64,000 bases of DNA from contig CM049403.1 in NCBI GenBank assembly GCA_026929865.2, forward strand, positions 28,919,501-28,983,500, given 5' to 3'. Shown in pieces: positions 29,851 through 41,242 of the stretch. This DNA comes from Hyperoplus lanceolatus (taxonomy: Eukaryota > Chordata > Actinopteri > Uranoscopiformes > Ammodytidae). The position numbers were made by a program, and so were the translations under genes. The notes beneath the pieces are model-generated. The model searched no databases, was not told the origin of the DNA, and saw only the letters and a list, made by a program, of their open reading frames with translations. The first letter of the stretch is position 1, and each line of letters begins with the position of its first letter.

Positions 29851-30720
29851 TCACAGTTGAACCTTTTCTTTGCTGGGGTTTTTTTTAAGCTGGGGACGGA
29901 TATCCATCTGTAGTTTGGCTCTGATCAGTCGGTGGTCAGTCCAGCAGTCAGCTCCACGCATAGCCCTAGAGATTAGCACCTCCTTTCTGTCCACACTGCG
30001 GACGATGATATAGTCCAGTAGGTGCCAATGTTTAGAGCGAGGGTGCTGCCAGGAGGTCTTGAATTTGTCCTTTAGTTGGAACAAGGTGTTTGTGATGACC
30101 AGCTGATGTTCAGAGCAGAGAGTGAGAAGGCGGAGGCCATTGTCATTGATCTGGCCAACACCGTGCTGACCGAGGACTCCCTTCCATAGCTCGCTGTCAG
30201 AGCCTACTCTCGCGTTGAAGTCCCCAAGGAGAATAAGCTTGTCAGCAGAAGGTGTTCTACCTATGGCGGAGTTTAGGGAGGCATAGAATGTTTCTTTGCT
30301 CTCAAGGTCTGCATCCAGGGTTGGGGCATAAGCACTGATGAGGGTGGCATGGCGGTTTTTGGTGAGGGGTATACGCCATGTCATCAGCCTTTCACTGATA
30401 CCAACTGGGGTTTCAGGGATTGTGTGCAGCAGGCTGGTCCTGATAGCAAAACCCACTCCATGGAGGCGGCGGGATCCTTCTGGTAGTCCCTTCCAGAAGA
30501 AGGTGTAGCCTTCTCCCACCTCTGTTAATGAGTCCTCTCCATGAAACCGGGTTTCACTCAGGGCTGCGATGTCGATGCCGTAGCGGTAGAGTTCATGTGC
30601 AACCAGTGCCGTCCTGCGCTGTGGGCGGCAGGAGAGCACACGTGCATCTAGGAGGGTGCGGACATTCCAAGTCGCGATCGTGAAGGGGATAATTTTCTTT
30701 CTTAAATATTTTCGACCGCG
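29851..30720 (-). CDS. LINE apurinic-type endonuclease domain
   Basis: The frame opens after a stop at 30721-30723. It carries endonuclease/exonuclease/phosphatase motifs: TIATWNVRTLL near the start, IAALSETR (catalytic Glu), LLGDFNARVG (GDFN motif) and a terminal DHRLIRAKL (catalytic His). It nicks target DNA for reverse transcription. The frame ends at 29851, soon after an 8-base homopolymer (29879-29886), beyond which homology continues in the RT frame. There is no plausible ATG at the domain start. An overlapping upstream frame (30593-30874) may hold the original N-terminus. Confidence 0.87.
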   Translation of the reverse strand, partial: RGRKYLRKKIIPFTIATWNVRTLLDARVLSCRPQRRTALVAHELYRYGIDIAALSETRFHGEDSLTEVGEGYTFFWKGLPEGSRRLHGVGFAIRTSLLHTIPETPVGISERLMTWRIPLTKNRHATLISAYAPTLDADLESKETFYASLNSAIGRTPSADKLILLGDFNARVGSDSELWKGVLGQHGVGQINDNGLRLLTLCSEHQLVITNTLFQLKDKFKTSWQHPRSKHWHLLDYIIVRSVDRKEVLISRAMRGADCWTDHRLIRAKLQMDIRPQLKKNPSKEKVQL

Positions 30721-31550
30721 TTAGGGGATGGCCCGGCAGTTGCGGTAATCTGCCCGGGCTGGAGGAACAGATCATTTTTAGGCCACCTTTTCTAGGCCTT
30801 TCCCGTTTCAGGGTGAGCAGGGTGGAACTGCTCAGCCGCGTGGGGAGCTGCCGGGGAGGCACGCTGTTCGGCATCCCGTGCCTCAGCGACCATCTTTCTC
30901 ACGCCGCCTACGTGCAGGGTTGGACTAGATACTGCCAGTCACATCCTTGACCTGTATCTACTGCCCTTCCCCATCGCCGCAGGACTTTTACAGGGGTTGG
31001 GAGGGAGGTGAGGGGGGAGTGGGGGTTGGGGGGCAAATGCCTGCGCAATGAATTGATTTGAGTGATGATAGGGGTGCGCAGTCCGTATCCACACTTTCTG
31101 TCTATGGCCCCAACTGACCACTTCCAGTGGCATGAAAAGCTCAAGACGACCTTCGGCCAGGCGGGGTTGCAGAGGACTGCCAGAGCACCGGTCCGTTGGT
31201 GTCTGCCTAACGCGGGTCTTCTCCACTGATTTATTCGTTAGGGGTTTACTCCCGTAGCCATGAAACCAGAGGTTTACCCAGGAGACACTGGGGCAGTGGA
31301 TGGCAGTAGCCAGGACGTGTCCACACCTGGTGGGCCTTGGCTACCTGCCTCTGGGGCCCACTGCTGCTCCGAGATCCCCCACCAGTTCAGCCTGGTGCCG
31401 CAAGACTACCAGTTACCGTGTGCTGCCGCGGGGAGGCACTGGAGGGGTCTTGGTGGAGGAGAGGCTATGTACTGACCTCGGAAGACTTACACACTCGGCT
31501 TCCTTTACCCAGGACTGGGCTGGCCAGCGGCAGGGACTAAGGGAGGGAGG
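30640..31550 (-). other. LINE 5' region, GC-rich
   Basis: Upstream of the endonuclease. One minus-strand frame (30593-30874, beginning MPNSVPPRQLP) runs into the endonuclease region in a different phase, near an AAGAAAGAAAA run at about 30693-30702. It may be an ORF1/N-terminal piece or 5' UTR. Nothing else here is recognisable. Confidence 0.4.
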
Positions 31551-31623
31551 TCACATGCATCCCTACATGCAACGTCTTCCTAGCATGCTGCACTAGACGC
31601 ATCACAGCACCCTGTGAGCAAAG

Positions 31624-31626
<3 letters not shown>

Positions 31627-31720
<94 letters not shown>

Positions 31721-31831
31721 CCCCCTCTCTCACTTGCCCAGAGAGGCCTCCTTTGTCCAGGCACGTGTTCTGCGATTGGCCTCTTAACACAGCAATGCTT
31801 CGTCGAGAGATAGTGTGTGTGTGTGTGTGTG
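31627..31831. repeat. (CA)n and inverted (TG)n pair
   Basis: (CA)46 at 31627-31718 and a short (TG)n at 31811-31831 in complementary orientation. Confidence 0.93.
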
Positions 31832-31859
31832 TGATCAGGAGGACTTGAAGAGCAGTGGC

Positions 31860-33600
31860 TGGCATGACTTGGAAGAAAAAATGTATTTCAAGTCTGGCTT
31901 CTGTATGGTGTAAGGATTATGAACTACAGCTGGCGGGTTGATCAAGTACAACAAACGGCATTTGGATAATGCAACACACTCTCTGCATGCCATATTGGAG
32001 GGTCACAGTTTTTTGGCAAAGGTGGCTATGACATATTTTTCATCCCCAGCAAACAAACAGTTCATGTTTTGATGTTAAGGGCAAAGGTTATTTTTGTATA
32101 TTGTTTTGATGCCCATTATTTATTTAATAACCTAGATCTGAAGTCGAGGCAAGTGCAATTATGTTGTGCTCCCTCAATAAAAACAGAGTTATTGCATGAA
32201 GTATTGGAAATGTGTCCAGGTACACTTTGTCTGAGTGTGTGGCTTGTGTGTATCTAATTTAAACATCAAGCTTCTTACTTTTTTATTTTCTGATTAATCT
32301 CAGATAAACTAAATTAGCATTTTCAATATCTTCTGACAACAGCAGAGGCACAAAACACAGGCTCATACACACACACACACACACACACACACAGTCTATG
32401 AAACTTTGTACTTCTGAAGTGTGATGATACTGAATGTTGAGGCTTAAAAGCATTAACACAGCATAAAATCAGCTCCTTTTGTTTACTAGTCGATAGTTTG
32501 AGCAAATTTAAGTCTCAATGACACAGCTTGGCTCTCAGATAGTCTTTGAAGTATGAGCATATTTTTATTTTTTTAGTATTTTACAGAAAGTTGTCAAGTA
32601 ACAGCTTGATGGCCGCTATGTGACAGCTTGCCGAGCTTCTGTCCTCAGAGAAAACAACTCTGTGTGAATCTCTCTGGAGAGTGGAGAAACATGCATTACT
32701 TTCCCTTTGGATCCAGGTGCTGCCTGTGTTTTCAAGTGTGTGTCTGCAGAGATGAATCTAAGCCCATGGAGTCTATCAGGACCTTTAGCAACTAAATATA
32801 TAGAGCCCATACAGTCCTTCAACTAACATTTCTCTATGTTACGTGTCTCTATTTTCAAACTATTTTCTGGGTGTCTGTAAAACCAAAATCACAAACATCA
32901 CACAATTTTCCACGTGAATCAAATCAGAACCTTGGCTACGAACACACAAATAAAGCAGTTTCATGGGTTTTCCTTGAGTGTGTTATAGCAATCAGGACAA
33001 TTTACTTTGATGATGGCTACAGTGAAGACAAGCCAGATAATAATGAACTACTTGGACTGCATTTGCGAGCACATTTCTTTTATCAGTAGTGAATGTAATA
33101 CTACTTAGTCGGAGGTACTTCTACGCTCAACACATGGATGTTATTCATATCAAGCTAGCAAATGACATCTTATTATGAAATGGGTAATTGCTCCTTCAAT
33201 ATTAATGGAAGTGTAATCCATAGTATAATAATTTAAAGTATAATCTAACTTTAAAAGCCCAAACCCCTAATTAAAGACACGTTTCCAAGTGTATTATACA
33301 CATACCGTGTTTGTACTGAATATGCCTCATTGACATGTGTCGAGCAAATGTCTCCCAGAGGAACAACAAAGTAAATGTACTGAATCCCAAGTCGGTAACA
33401 CAAATTAGAAAGAGAAAAAAAATCTATTTATGATCACGGCTGGCTGGCACACATCAGGGAGCTGCTGTCTCTGTCCTCTGTGCTTTCTTTACTCTTCGTT
33501 GTCCTAATTTGTCCCACATGGGTTCTCATACACTCCCTCATGTCCGATGTGACGCACACCAAAGTGACAGATGTCGAAAGATCAGTACCGCATCCACGTC
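31860..33600. other. Intergenic, no gene recognised
   Basis: Holds a short (CA)n at 32367-32393. No exon, RNA gene or mobile-element end could be supported. Confidence 0.4.
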
Positions 33601-33620
33601 TCTCTCTATCTCTTTTAAAC

Positions 33621-33625
<5 letters not shown>

Positions 33626-33686
<61 letters not shown>
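33626..33686. repeat. (CA)n microsatellite
   Basis: About 30 CA units. Confidence 0.95.
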
Positions 33687-33687
<1 letters not shown>

Positions 33688-33956
33688 ACTGTGCTGTGTG
33701 CTGATGAGTATGCCTGTTCACTGAAGAGTGATTAGTTACATGGGTTGTATTTGGACATTTGGAAACGGCAGTAGTTGGTGACACAACATGACGCAGTGCC
33801 AACGGAGCAGGATCATTAATTACAGTCATTATACCTATCGCCCCAAAAACACACATTTACACACAAACGACACACAGTCAGCCCTGCTGCCTCACAGCCT
33901 ACATTCGTACAACTAAATAAATGTGCACCTGTTGACACAGCTGGACATACACAGTC

Positions 33957-33971
33957 TGTGTGTGTCTGTGT

Positions 33972-34008
<37 letters not shown>
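33957..34008. repeat. (TG)n microsatellite, interrupted
   Basis: TG tract with CT, AT and GC interruptions. Confidence 0.9.
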
Positions 34009-34012
<4 letters not shown>

Positions 34013-34679
34013 TGTGATTCTGTAATGGAACACTAACTTCATTCTATGTAGAAATAACTGAAGTAAATTTGTGTCCTTGCATGGATTTCTGTGTTTTTGA
34101 ATATTGTGTGCCCGTGGCGTTTAACTTTTTTGCAAGAAGCAGCACGAGACAAACAAAGTGACATTCATGAATCACTGCTCAGTAGAAGCTTGTGGCTGCA
34201 GAGCTCCATTTGACAAATGTCTTTCTTCATTACTCTCTAACATTCCCTCGTCGTCGCCAACATAGGGGAGAGTGGCCTAAGTTGTGCATTTTGGAAGTTG
34301 TGCCACCCCTTGTTTCTAGAAAACCGTGGAAGAAATTGGAAATGTGACCACATATTTAAGAAGAGCCATCCATTTGACTCATCCTGTAAAGAAGGGAGAC
34401 ACAAGGAATAAAATATAAGCACATTTAAGCTAAAAAAACTGTGTTTTGCCTTTCAAAGTAAAATTTCCATGATCAAGGTTTTTTGATTATTGTGTCTGAA
34501 CAATTATAGACAAGTTTGAAAACATTTGACACATGTTTTAGTGCTTTGGTATGCTACATTTTGAGTCTATACAGTTAGCACGATGTCAGCCCTAAATTGC
34601 TGCATCATGCTTATTATCCAAATTTCTGGGATTGGGGTGATTTGTGCCAAAGGGCCTGGGTGAGTTATAAGTAAATAAG

Positions 34680-34900
34680 TAAGTAAAATGTATTTATAAA
34701 AGCACATTTATGACAGTTTGCACTGTCCAAAGTGCTGTACATAGTGCATTCAGTAGGTAAACAATGAAGGTAAAATAACAATAAACAAAATAAAAGACGT
34801 AAAGCCCATACATCCACATAAACACAGATAGTACTGCAGAGGTAAGATGAAGTTAATGGGGAGGAAACACCAGGGTGTACATATGGGTTTTGAGCCTTGA
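34680..34900. repeat. Interspersed repeat fragment
   Basis: Contains ATTTATAAAAGCACATTTAT and CAAAGTGCTGTACAT, followed by ATGGGTTTTGAGCCTTGATT. A weaker relative lies near 40410-40450. Unclassified. Confidence 0.4.
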
Positions 34901-35831
34901 TTTAAAGCGGCTACGAGTAACATTTAAATATCTTTTAAACAGCCTCATGTTTCCTCTGATAATCATAAATTACCTTTAACAGCAAACCAGACCATCAGTG
35001 CAAAGAAAGACGTTTTTAAATAGTTTTTATTACTGCATTTGATCTGGTCGTACACCCAGTCCGATTTTCGGTTCACGCGTGCATGCTCTATGGTCACATA
35101 TCCGTATTGGTCACAGATTTCAGCGTGGCGCAGGAACGTGAATTGAGAAGCCTATCCCTCCAGGTGAGGGAAGGGGAGCGAGAGCCTTGTTTGAGACAGT
35201 TGTTTGTCGTCATAATGACTGATAAAGGGGCTGCACCATAAAAGAAAAAAAAGAAAATGCAATGAAGAAAAGCTAAAAGGGAGAGTGATAGTCGGGCGGG
35301 AGGGCGTTGCCAAGCACAATTTCACGCAGCGAAACTAGACTGCAGTGTTTACTCCTAAATGAATGAGCGGTAGCCTACTAAAACAAAGTTTACTTTGCCT
35401 CACCAGCATCATCAGATGACCATTATTCATCGGAAATAGTCATTATTTACAACATAAACACATTTCCTCATCGTGATCCATACTAACTAACTGCCATCTC
35501 TCGTTCATTCGCTTTGTGTGAGGACACGGGGACTCGTTCAGCTCCGTGAGAGGTGACAATGCATCAACTCATTGCAATCAGGTGTGTTTAGCACTTACTG
35601 GCATTAGTTGATGCTGTGTCACCCATAGACTCACGGAGCCGAAAAGAGTCCGGTGCCCTCACACTTTCAACACACGGACACGCCACGCACCATATTGCTT
35701 CCTGATTATTTGAATCTTGCACTCCCTGCACGAGCTAGAAAACAGCTTCACGACAGCTGGCGTCGTAATAATACTACCGCTTTTGTTCAAAGGTGTCGCC
35801 AAAGTGCCGACTTACTCGTAGTAGCTTTAAA
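34901..35831. mobile_element. MITE nested in the pogo-like element
   Basis: TTTAAAGCGGCTACGAGTAA at 34901-34920 is inverted at 35812-35831 (18 of 20 positions match). The 931-bp interior has no conserved coding frame. The TTTAAAG...CTTTAAA ends resemble those of the 53.8-kb element. Confidence 0.75.
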
Positions 35832-35895
35832 GGCAGAAATGTAGGCGAATCACATTTATCAGGTGGCAGTTGGTTCCACAAGCACGGAGCAACGC

Positions 35896-36060
35896 TGGTC
35901 ATACGCTGGTCACCAAAAGAAAGTGATTGTCTACAGTAGCTCAGAAGAGAGTGACATCTCAATTCCACTTAACAACACCACTGATGAGAGTTCAGATGGC
36001 CAGAAAGATGATGATGGTGACTTTGTCATTGTGAGCTTTGCAGGTAAAACCATTAGATCT
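35896..36060 (+). pseudogene. Possible pogo transposase C-terminal remnant
   Basis: A frame with HQKKVIVYSSSEESD, an acidic Ser-rich stretch, and GDFVIVSFAGK. Fish pogo/Tigger-like DDE transposases have an acidic linker followed by a DFVLVKF-like block near the C-terminus. No catalytic domain is present. The assignment rests on this weak resemblance plus the TA-flanked TIRs around it. Confidence 0.35.
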
Positions 36061-36449
36061 GCTAGGCCTTGTTTAAGAAAATTGTCCTTCAATCTTTGTC
36101 AACTATTTACTTTATTTACTTTAAATACACCTTAAATAAGTGATTGTCTAATGGATTTGTCTTGCATTACAGTTTATGAGATATATAGCAATGGCACAAT
36201 TCACCCCATGGTATTCTCTCCAACTGCACAACTTACACCACACCGGGGGCAAGTTGTGCATCAAGACAACTTTTTTTCTGAAAGCTATATTTCTTCAACA
36301 GTTTATTCCAGATCCAAAGTTTTTATTGCCAGGGATGCACAACACCCTGAAATATATGTACATATTTGAGTTTGAGACTTTACTGTCAAGGCCTCACTTT
36401 AAAGTCACTTTGAGTGAAAAGTTGCACAACTTAGGCCACTCTCCCCTAC

Positions 36450-38488
36450 TTGTACTAATGTGTCCATGAAAAATAGAAGATTCTCATTTCTCCTTATAGT
36501 TTCAATAACCAGTTCATTGTTATTTTTTCTACAAACATACAAAAGAATTCCACAGATCATCAGAATTTTTATTAGAAATTAATTTACAAAAAAGCATAAA
36601 AGGAGTCAAAGTTGACTCGTAACATTTTGAACGTAGATGTTAGCCGAGGAAAAAGGCATCATTCTATTAGAGAACGTCATTAGATAAAGATAATAGTGAA
36701 CTGAAAATATTTTAGGAGATAATAAAACAACACATTTAACCAAATTAACCTGTTTCTAATTTTAACTGATAGACTGGATTAAGGTAAAAAAAAAAAAAAA
36801 TGTTTCAAACTTTCTCACAAATTCTTTCTGCCTCACCAGTTTCTCTCCGAGCTTCAGAATCAGATTGTCTCTTTTACGTATATACAGTCTATGATTCCAC
36901 CATATATTCTTTGCTTCATGGTACTAACTTTTTATCCTTCCCTCATCTATCCTCACCAACTTTAAAAACCATCTCAGTGTGAGCCCGAGGAGACAGATAT
37001 AGCACAGATTGGGGAACAGTGGCCGGATAGTATCAACCTCATATACATACAACAAACAGTCACCAGGCAACAAACAAAGGTGCAATTCTTTGAATCAGCT
37101 AGACTTACATTGTGCAGAGATTTAGGATTATTTTATCTAATCTTTTTCTTCTTATTTGCATTTGAGCAAAATATGGACATTTGGAAGTAACTTCTCACCC
37201 GAAAACTTCAATTTCCTCTCAAACTGAATACACTATGCGCGTTCGTGTCGGGGGGGCCCCGGCGGTTGGTTGGTTTTTTTTGGGAGACAAAACGCCCACA
37301 CCCCACAGAACCCCCCCAGCCCACACGTGCTCCCAAACTCATACTCTTAAGTATTATAAATACAGTGGAAGACAAATAAAAGTAAACAGCTAACCTCCAA
37401 AGACATCATTAAATAAAACCACAGTGTATAAAATATATACACTAATACAGTATTAAACATATAATAACAAAGGTGTTTTACAGTGCATCATTGTCGTTTT
37501 TCTTTAACACTCATCAACTCATTTTCGTTTTACCAAAGAAATGTCAAAAACACATAACACCATACCTTATTTGGGAGACAAAAAACACCTCACACACACT
37601 CCACAGAATCTCTCTCCACTCACAAAATAAAGGAAGCAAATGCTTGAATACACATTAAATCACACAGCGCATTCAAAAGTCAACACAGACAAGCGCGTCT
37701 TTTCCCCGCTAAAACCCGGCGAAACCCCGTAGTAACTGGCTATTAAATATTATAAAAATTAAAAAATATGAAAGTGTTTTTCAACAGTTTAACAGTAAAG
37801 TTATTTACATAATTTTGGTGCCTAAAAGATCATAAAGAGTGTGAATTACATTATAATCATTTAGGAGGACAAATAAAAAGTTTATAAAAATCATAGGGAG
37901 AGAGATATTAACATAATTAAGCGAGCATCAGTGTCATGAAGTGGAAAGTGAAAAAATTACTCAGGGAAAAAAGGGTATTATGGAAAATAAAATGTGGGAC
38001 TATTTATTAGAAATATTTTGGGGGAATGGAAAAGGTGGGTATGAAAAAAAAAAAAAAAAATACACATATAGGCTGAGTACAAAAATCAGTTTTAAGTACA
38101 GAGCAGTGATGTGTGTGAGAGTTTGGGGAGTGATGGGCAGATTGTGCAGAGAGGAGAGGTGGAGGCGTCAGGTCTGACACGCAGTCTGACAATCAGCAGC
38201 CTCTCTGTCTCCGCTCTCTTATTTTTTCTATCTGTCTGGCTGCATTGGCCTTTCTCTTTGTCTACTAAATGTCTGTCTCCACTCTTTCTATCTTTTCAGT
38301 TCTATCTTTTAGAGTTTGAAAACAGCAAAATGAATGTTTTACACAATATCTATTCAGTTTAAAATGTACCACAGATAAGTAATGTTCAAGTACACGTAGG
38401 CCTCTATGACTTGCTCGCATCCTTTTGGTCAACTGAGAAATTATCCAAAATGAAAGAAATTACATGCTTTCAAGGTAGATTTAGTACC
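36450..38488. other. Intergenic, no gene recognised
   Basis: AT-rich DNA with a poly-A run at about 36787-36800 and another at 38044-38061. A short GC-rich patch (37245-37270, with G and C runs) stands out, and a TTTGGGAGACAAAA motif there recurs at 37569-37583. No gene is supported. Confidence 0.4.
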
Positions 38489-38493
38489 ATCAT

Positions 38494-38931
38494 TGTCATG
38501 GTCCGTCTTGTCCTGTCTTGTTTTTTGTGGTTTCCTGTTTTATTTTGGTATTTCTGTCTTGTTTCCTCCCCATGTCCTGTCTAGCTTCCTTCTCGTTGAT
38601 TGCTGTTCCCTTCCCTGATGTGTTTCACCTGTGTCTCGTTATGTCTTGTATATATACTCTTTGTGTTCCTTTGTTCCTTGTCGGTTCATTATGGTGTTTG
38701 GTGTGTCTTGTCTCCTGTGTTACCTGTGTTACCTGTGTTACCTGTGTTACCTGTGTTACCTGTGTCACCTGTGTTACCTGTGTCTTTGCCTTTTTGCCTT
38801 GTGGCCTTGTGGCCTATTTGCCATCTGGAGACTTTGTGTTTATGCTTGTTTTTTGAGCTGAATAAATGATCTTTTACTTTACGTCTGCATTTGGGTCCTG
38901 CTTGCCTGCCTGCCTGCCACACACCGTAACA
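38494..38931 (+). mobile_element. Solo LTR with 5-bp target duplication
   Basis: 438 bp from TGTCATGGTCC to CACCGTAACA, flanked by ATCAT at 38489-38493 and 38932-38936. In order it holds a TATA-like GTATATATAC (38648-38657), a tandem 9-mer array, AATAAA (38861-38866), and a U5-like end with GCATTTGGGTCC. No retroviral or retrotransposon genes lie beside it, so it is a solo LTR. It shares length, layout and the TTTGGGTCC block with the LTR at 25.3-27.1 kb. Confidence 0.85.
38714..38785. repeat. Minisatellite, 8 x 9 bp, inside the LTR
   Basis: Unit CCTGTGTTA, eight direct copies, the last two diverging by a base or two. It lies between the TATA-like box and the poly(A) signal of the LTR. Confidence 0.93.
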
Positions 38932-38936
38932 ATCAT

Positions 38937-41234
38937 ACTCAACATGTCTTTTTAAAAATATCTATTTTTAAATATCCCACAGATTATGGCTTTTTAGGGG
39001 GGCCAGAATGATCCTGGAAGAAGACAATTTGAATACAGATTATTTGCCTGTTGCATGTCATATGACACAAATATGACCTGAGTCACACCAAAGATCAAAC
39101 AATTCTGCACAAGTACATGTAGATTTCTACAACGTGTCCCCTTGTAAACCTTCATTTTAGTGCAATGTAGTCTAAATCCACCCTGCTGTTCCCCTTGCCG
39201 GTGCGTGAACCCTGCTCAAAGTTAATCTGGACTTGTTAACGTCATTCCTATTTCTGTTGCTCATCCATCCATAACCTGTAATACTCTCCTCATTTTCAGA
39301 GAGGAAAAGTAGCCCCCATTTGTCAGCACCGTCACCGCTCTGTTTTCTCATTTGTCTGTCAGTGATTCGGCTCAGTGACTCAACGGCTATACCACCTAAT
39401 TACTGCCGTTCATTCATTTGCCATACACTCTCACTCAGGTGTCGGCGACTGGCTATGTAGGGCAGTGATTTAGTGTTAGGAAACTGGTGCAAACCAAAAT
39501 GGAAACTCACAGAGGAACTACTTTTTCCTATTTGTATGTTGATTGATAAATGATAGTCAGGGGGCCCTCCAAGCTTTCACCGCCTCGCTGTAATAACCGC
39601 TTACGTAGCGCAGAGAGACATGCGACTAAATCCTTCCACCAATCTGTCCCTCAGTCTGCTGTCTATCCCTCTTTACTTTGACTGTAACAGTGTGGCCACT
39701 GTCTAGAATGTATGCCCCTAATCTGCCCTGACTGCAGCTTTTCTGTTCAACATTGGGGATTTTTTTTTCAGGTTTTTTTCTCCTCTGGCCAACACATTAG
39801 TTTGATTGATTGTTCGAAAATAGTGGTGACCACACACTGCAATTTCCAGGCCAATTTAGGCCACCTTAAATTTACATCAGTTTCGAGCTGGACATAAGAC
39901 TGAATCTATTCTGAATTTCCACTTAAAGAACCATTTGTCAGTTTTGGAAAGCGTAAGCCCCAACTGTGGTTTTTTGGCAGGTACTATTACAGGTTTTTCC
40001 TCAAGCGAGTGCTACAGTGTCGCTCCCAAGTTTTTGTGCTCAAATATCCGGATTTATTTACTTTGCAACCTGTTCAACAAGCAATATGTATACACATTTT
40101 TATACATATTGCAATCGCAATTTAAATAGTTTTGTTATTTTGTTTAATCAGAGATTATGGGAAATATTTTTTGTTTGACTTTTGGTTAATGATTGCAATC
40201 TTGTCATGGATAAGTTCTTCTGAGCTCTGAACATTTTCAGTATAGTTGAACAGGTGGGGAATCATTCTCTAACTTTTGCCAGTTCATACTCAGTTCCCGT
40301 CCTTGTGTCAACGTCTCCTATCTCAGGTCATTAGGGGGCTTTATTCAAGTGTAGCTGTGAATAGAAAACTCCACAAAGTGCAATAAAGATAACAAGTAAT
40401 AATAAGAAATTGTATTCATGAAAGCACTTTTGAAACTCAGACGCACTTAAAGATGTTTGGTCAGTGGTTGGCGGTTAGAGAGCATCTCATGTTCCCCATG
40501 CAATGACTCTAGACCAGAGTAATATAATCGCGTCCACTTCAATATGACGTCCTTAAGTTGTTGCTAATTATCTATTTGAGTTCTTATCCTTTTCAGTGTC
40601 GCCCCCTTTATAACATTCTTTGTCCTCGGCTGATTTTGATCTTGAGCCATAAACTGCCTCTGCGGCGGCGTCACCGATAAGCCCCAACATGTCATCCGGG
40701 GTTTTTAATTCCCCTCTTCGTGTTTGACAGAGAAAGACAAAACCGTATGATGTAGATACGCAACCCAGTGACGGCTACAAGTGGCTCTGATTTAATCTAC
40801 ACTTGTCCCTCCCGTCTATTGCTGTCAACAAGCGCGGCTGGCATCATCTGGCATCGCAATCCCACTTATGTCAGGCTATAACGGAAGCCGTGTTCAAAGA
40901 GACATACCTCCTTCTTAGATATCAAACATTTGGCAGCGGAGCCAGCGCGAGTAACCCAATGAGCAATTTGGCAGAGCGATGTTAAAAGCTGACCCCACTA
41001 GTAACATTGCTAATCTCTAAAAAAAGCTGGTTATCCTGGAGATGCTTCTCGAGCCAAATGGTACAAGTGTGTTATTTTAAGATCCATAACTACAACACAT
41101 AGAAATAAAATAAAGACAAGATTTATGAAACTATTTAAAGGCATGTGGAGGTGAACTAATGTTACTTTTATGTATATTTTTCCACTAGAAGGGCACCCTG
41201 TAAAAAAAATTCCCCTCCGCAAGTGGACCCATTA
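38937..41234. other. Intergenic, no gene recognised
   Basis: No coding exon seen. About 40490-40990 is repeat-free, balanced-composition DNA and could be a conserved non-coding block, which cannot be tested here. Confidence 0.35.
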
Positions 41235-41242
41235 GTCTACTG

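Larger units (their letters stand above)
27415..31550 (-). mobile_element. Non-LTR retrotransposon (LINE), near full length
   Basis: Minus-strand element containing an apurinic-type endonuclease, then a reverse transcriptase with a C-terminal zinc-finger motif. It is markedly more GC-rich than its AT-rich flanks. The 3' end lies near 27415, about 65 bp past the RT stop. The 5' end is set only by composition, since GC-rich non-coding DNA continues to about 31550, just before a (CA)n tract. No target duplication was identified. The very long uninterrupted RT frame indicates a young copy. Clade not assigned. Confidence 0.85.
34265..36446. mobile_element. pogo/mariner-like DNA element with TA duplication
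   Basis: Perfect 24-bp TIRs at 34265-34288 (starting GGGGAGAGTGGCCTAAG) and 36423-36446. They are flanked by TA at 34263-34264 and 36447-36448, the Tc1/mariner/pogo target duplication. Subterminal AAGTTGTGCA/C motifs recur near both ends. The interior contains other repeats and a nested MITE, so its own sequence is about 1.25 kb and is too short for an intact transposase. Confidence 0.88.

Noticed and set aside
38714-38785. Short direct repeats that could be read as a CRISPR-like array
   Set aside because: Units are 9 bp, contiguous and without spacers, inside an LTR of a vertebrate genome.
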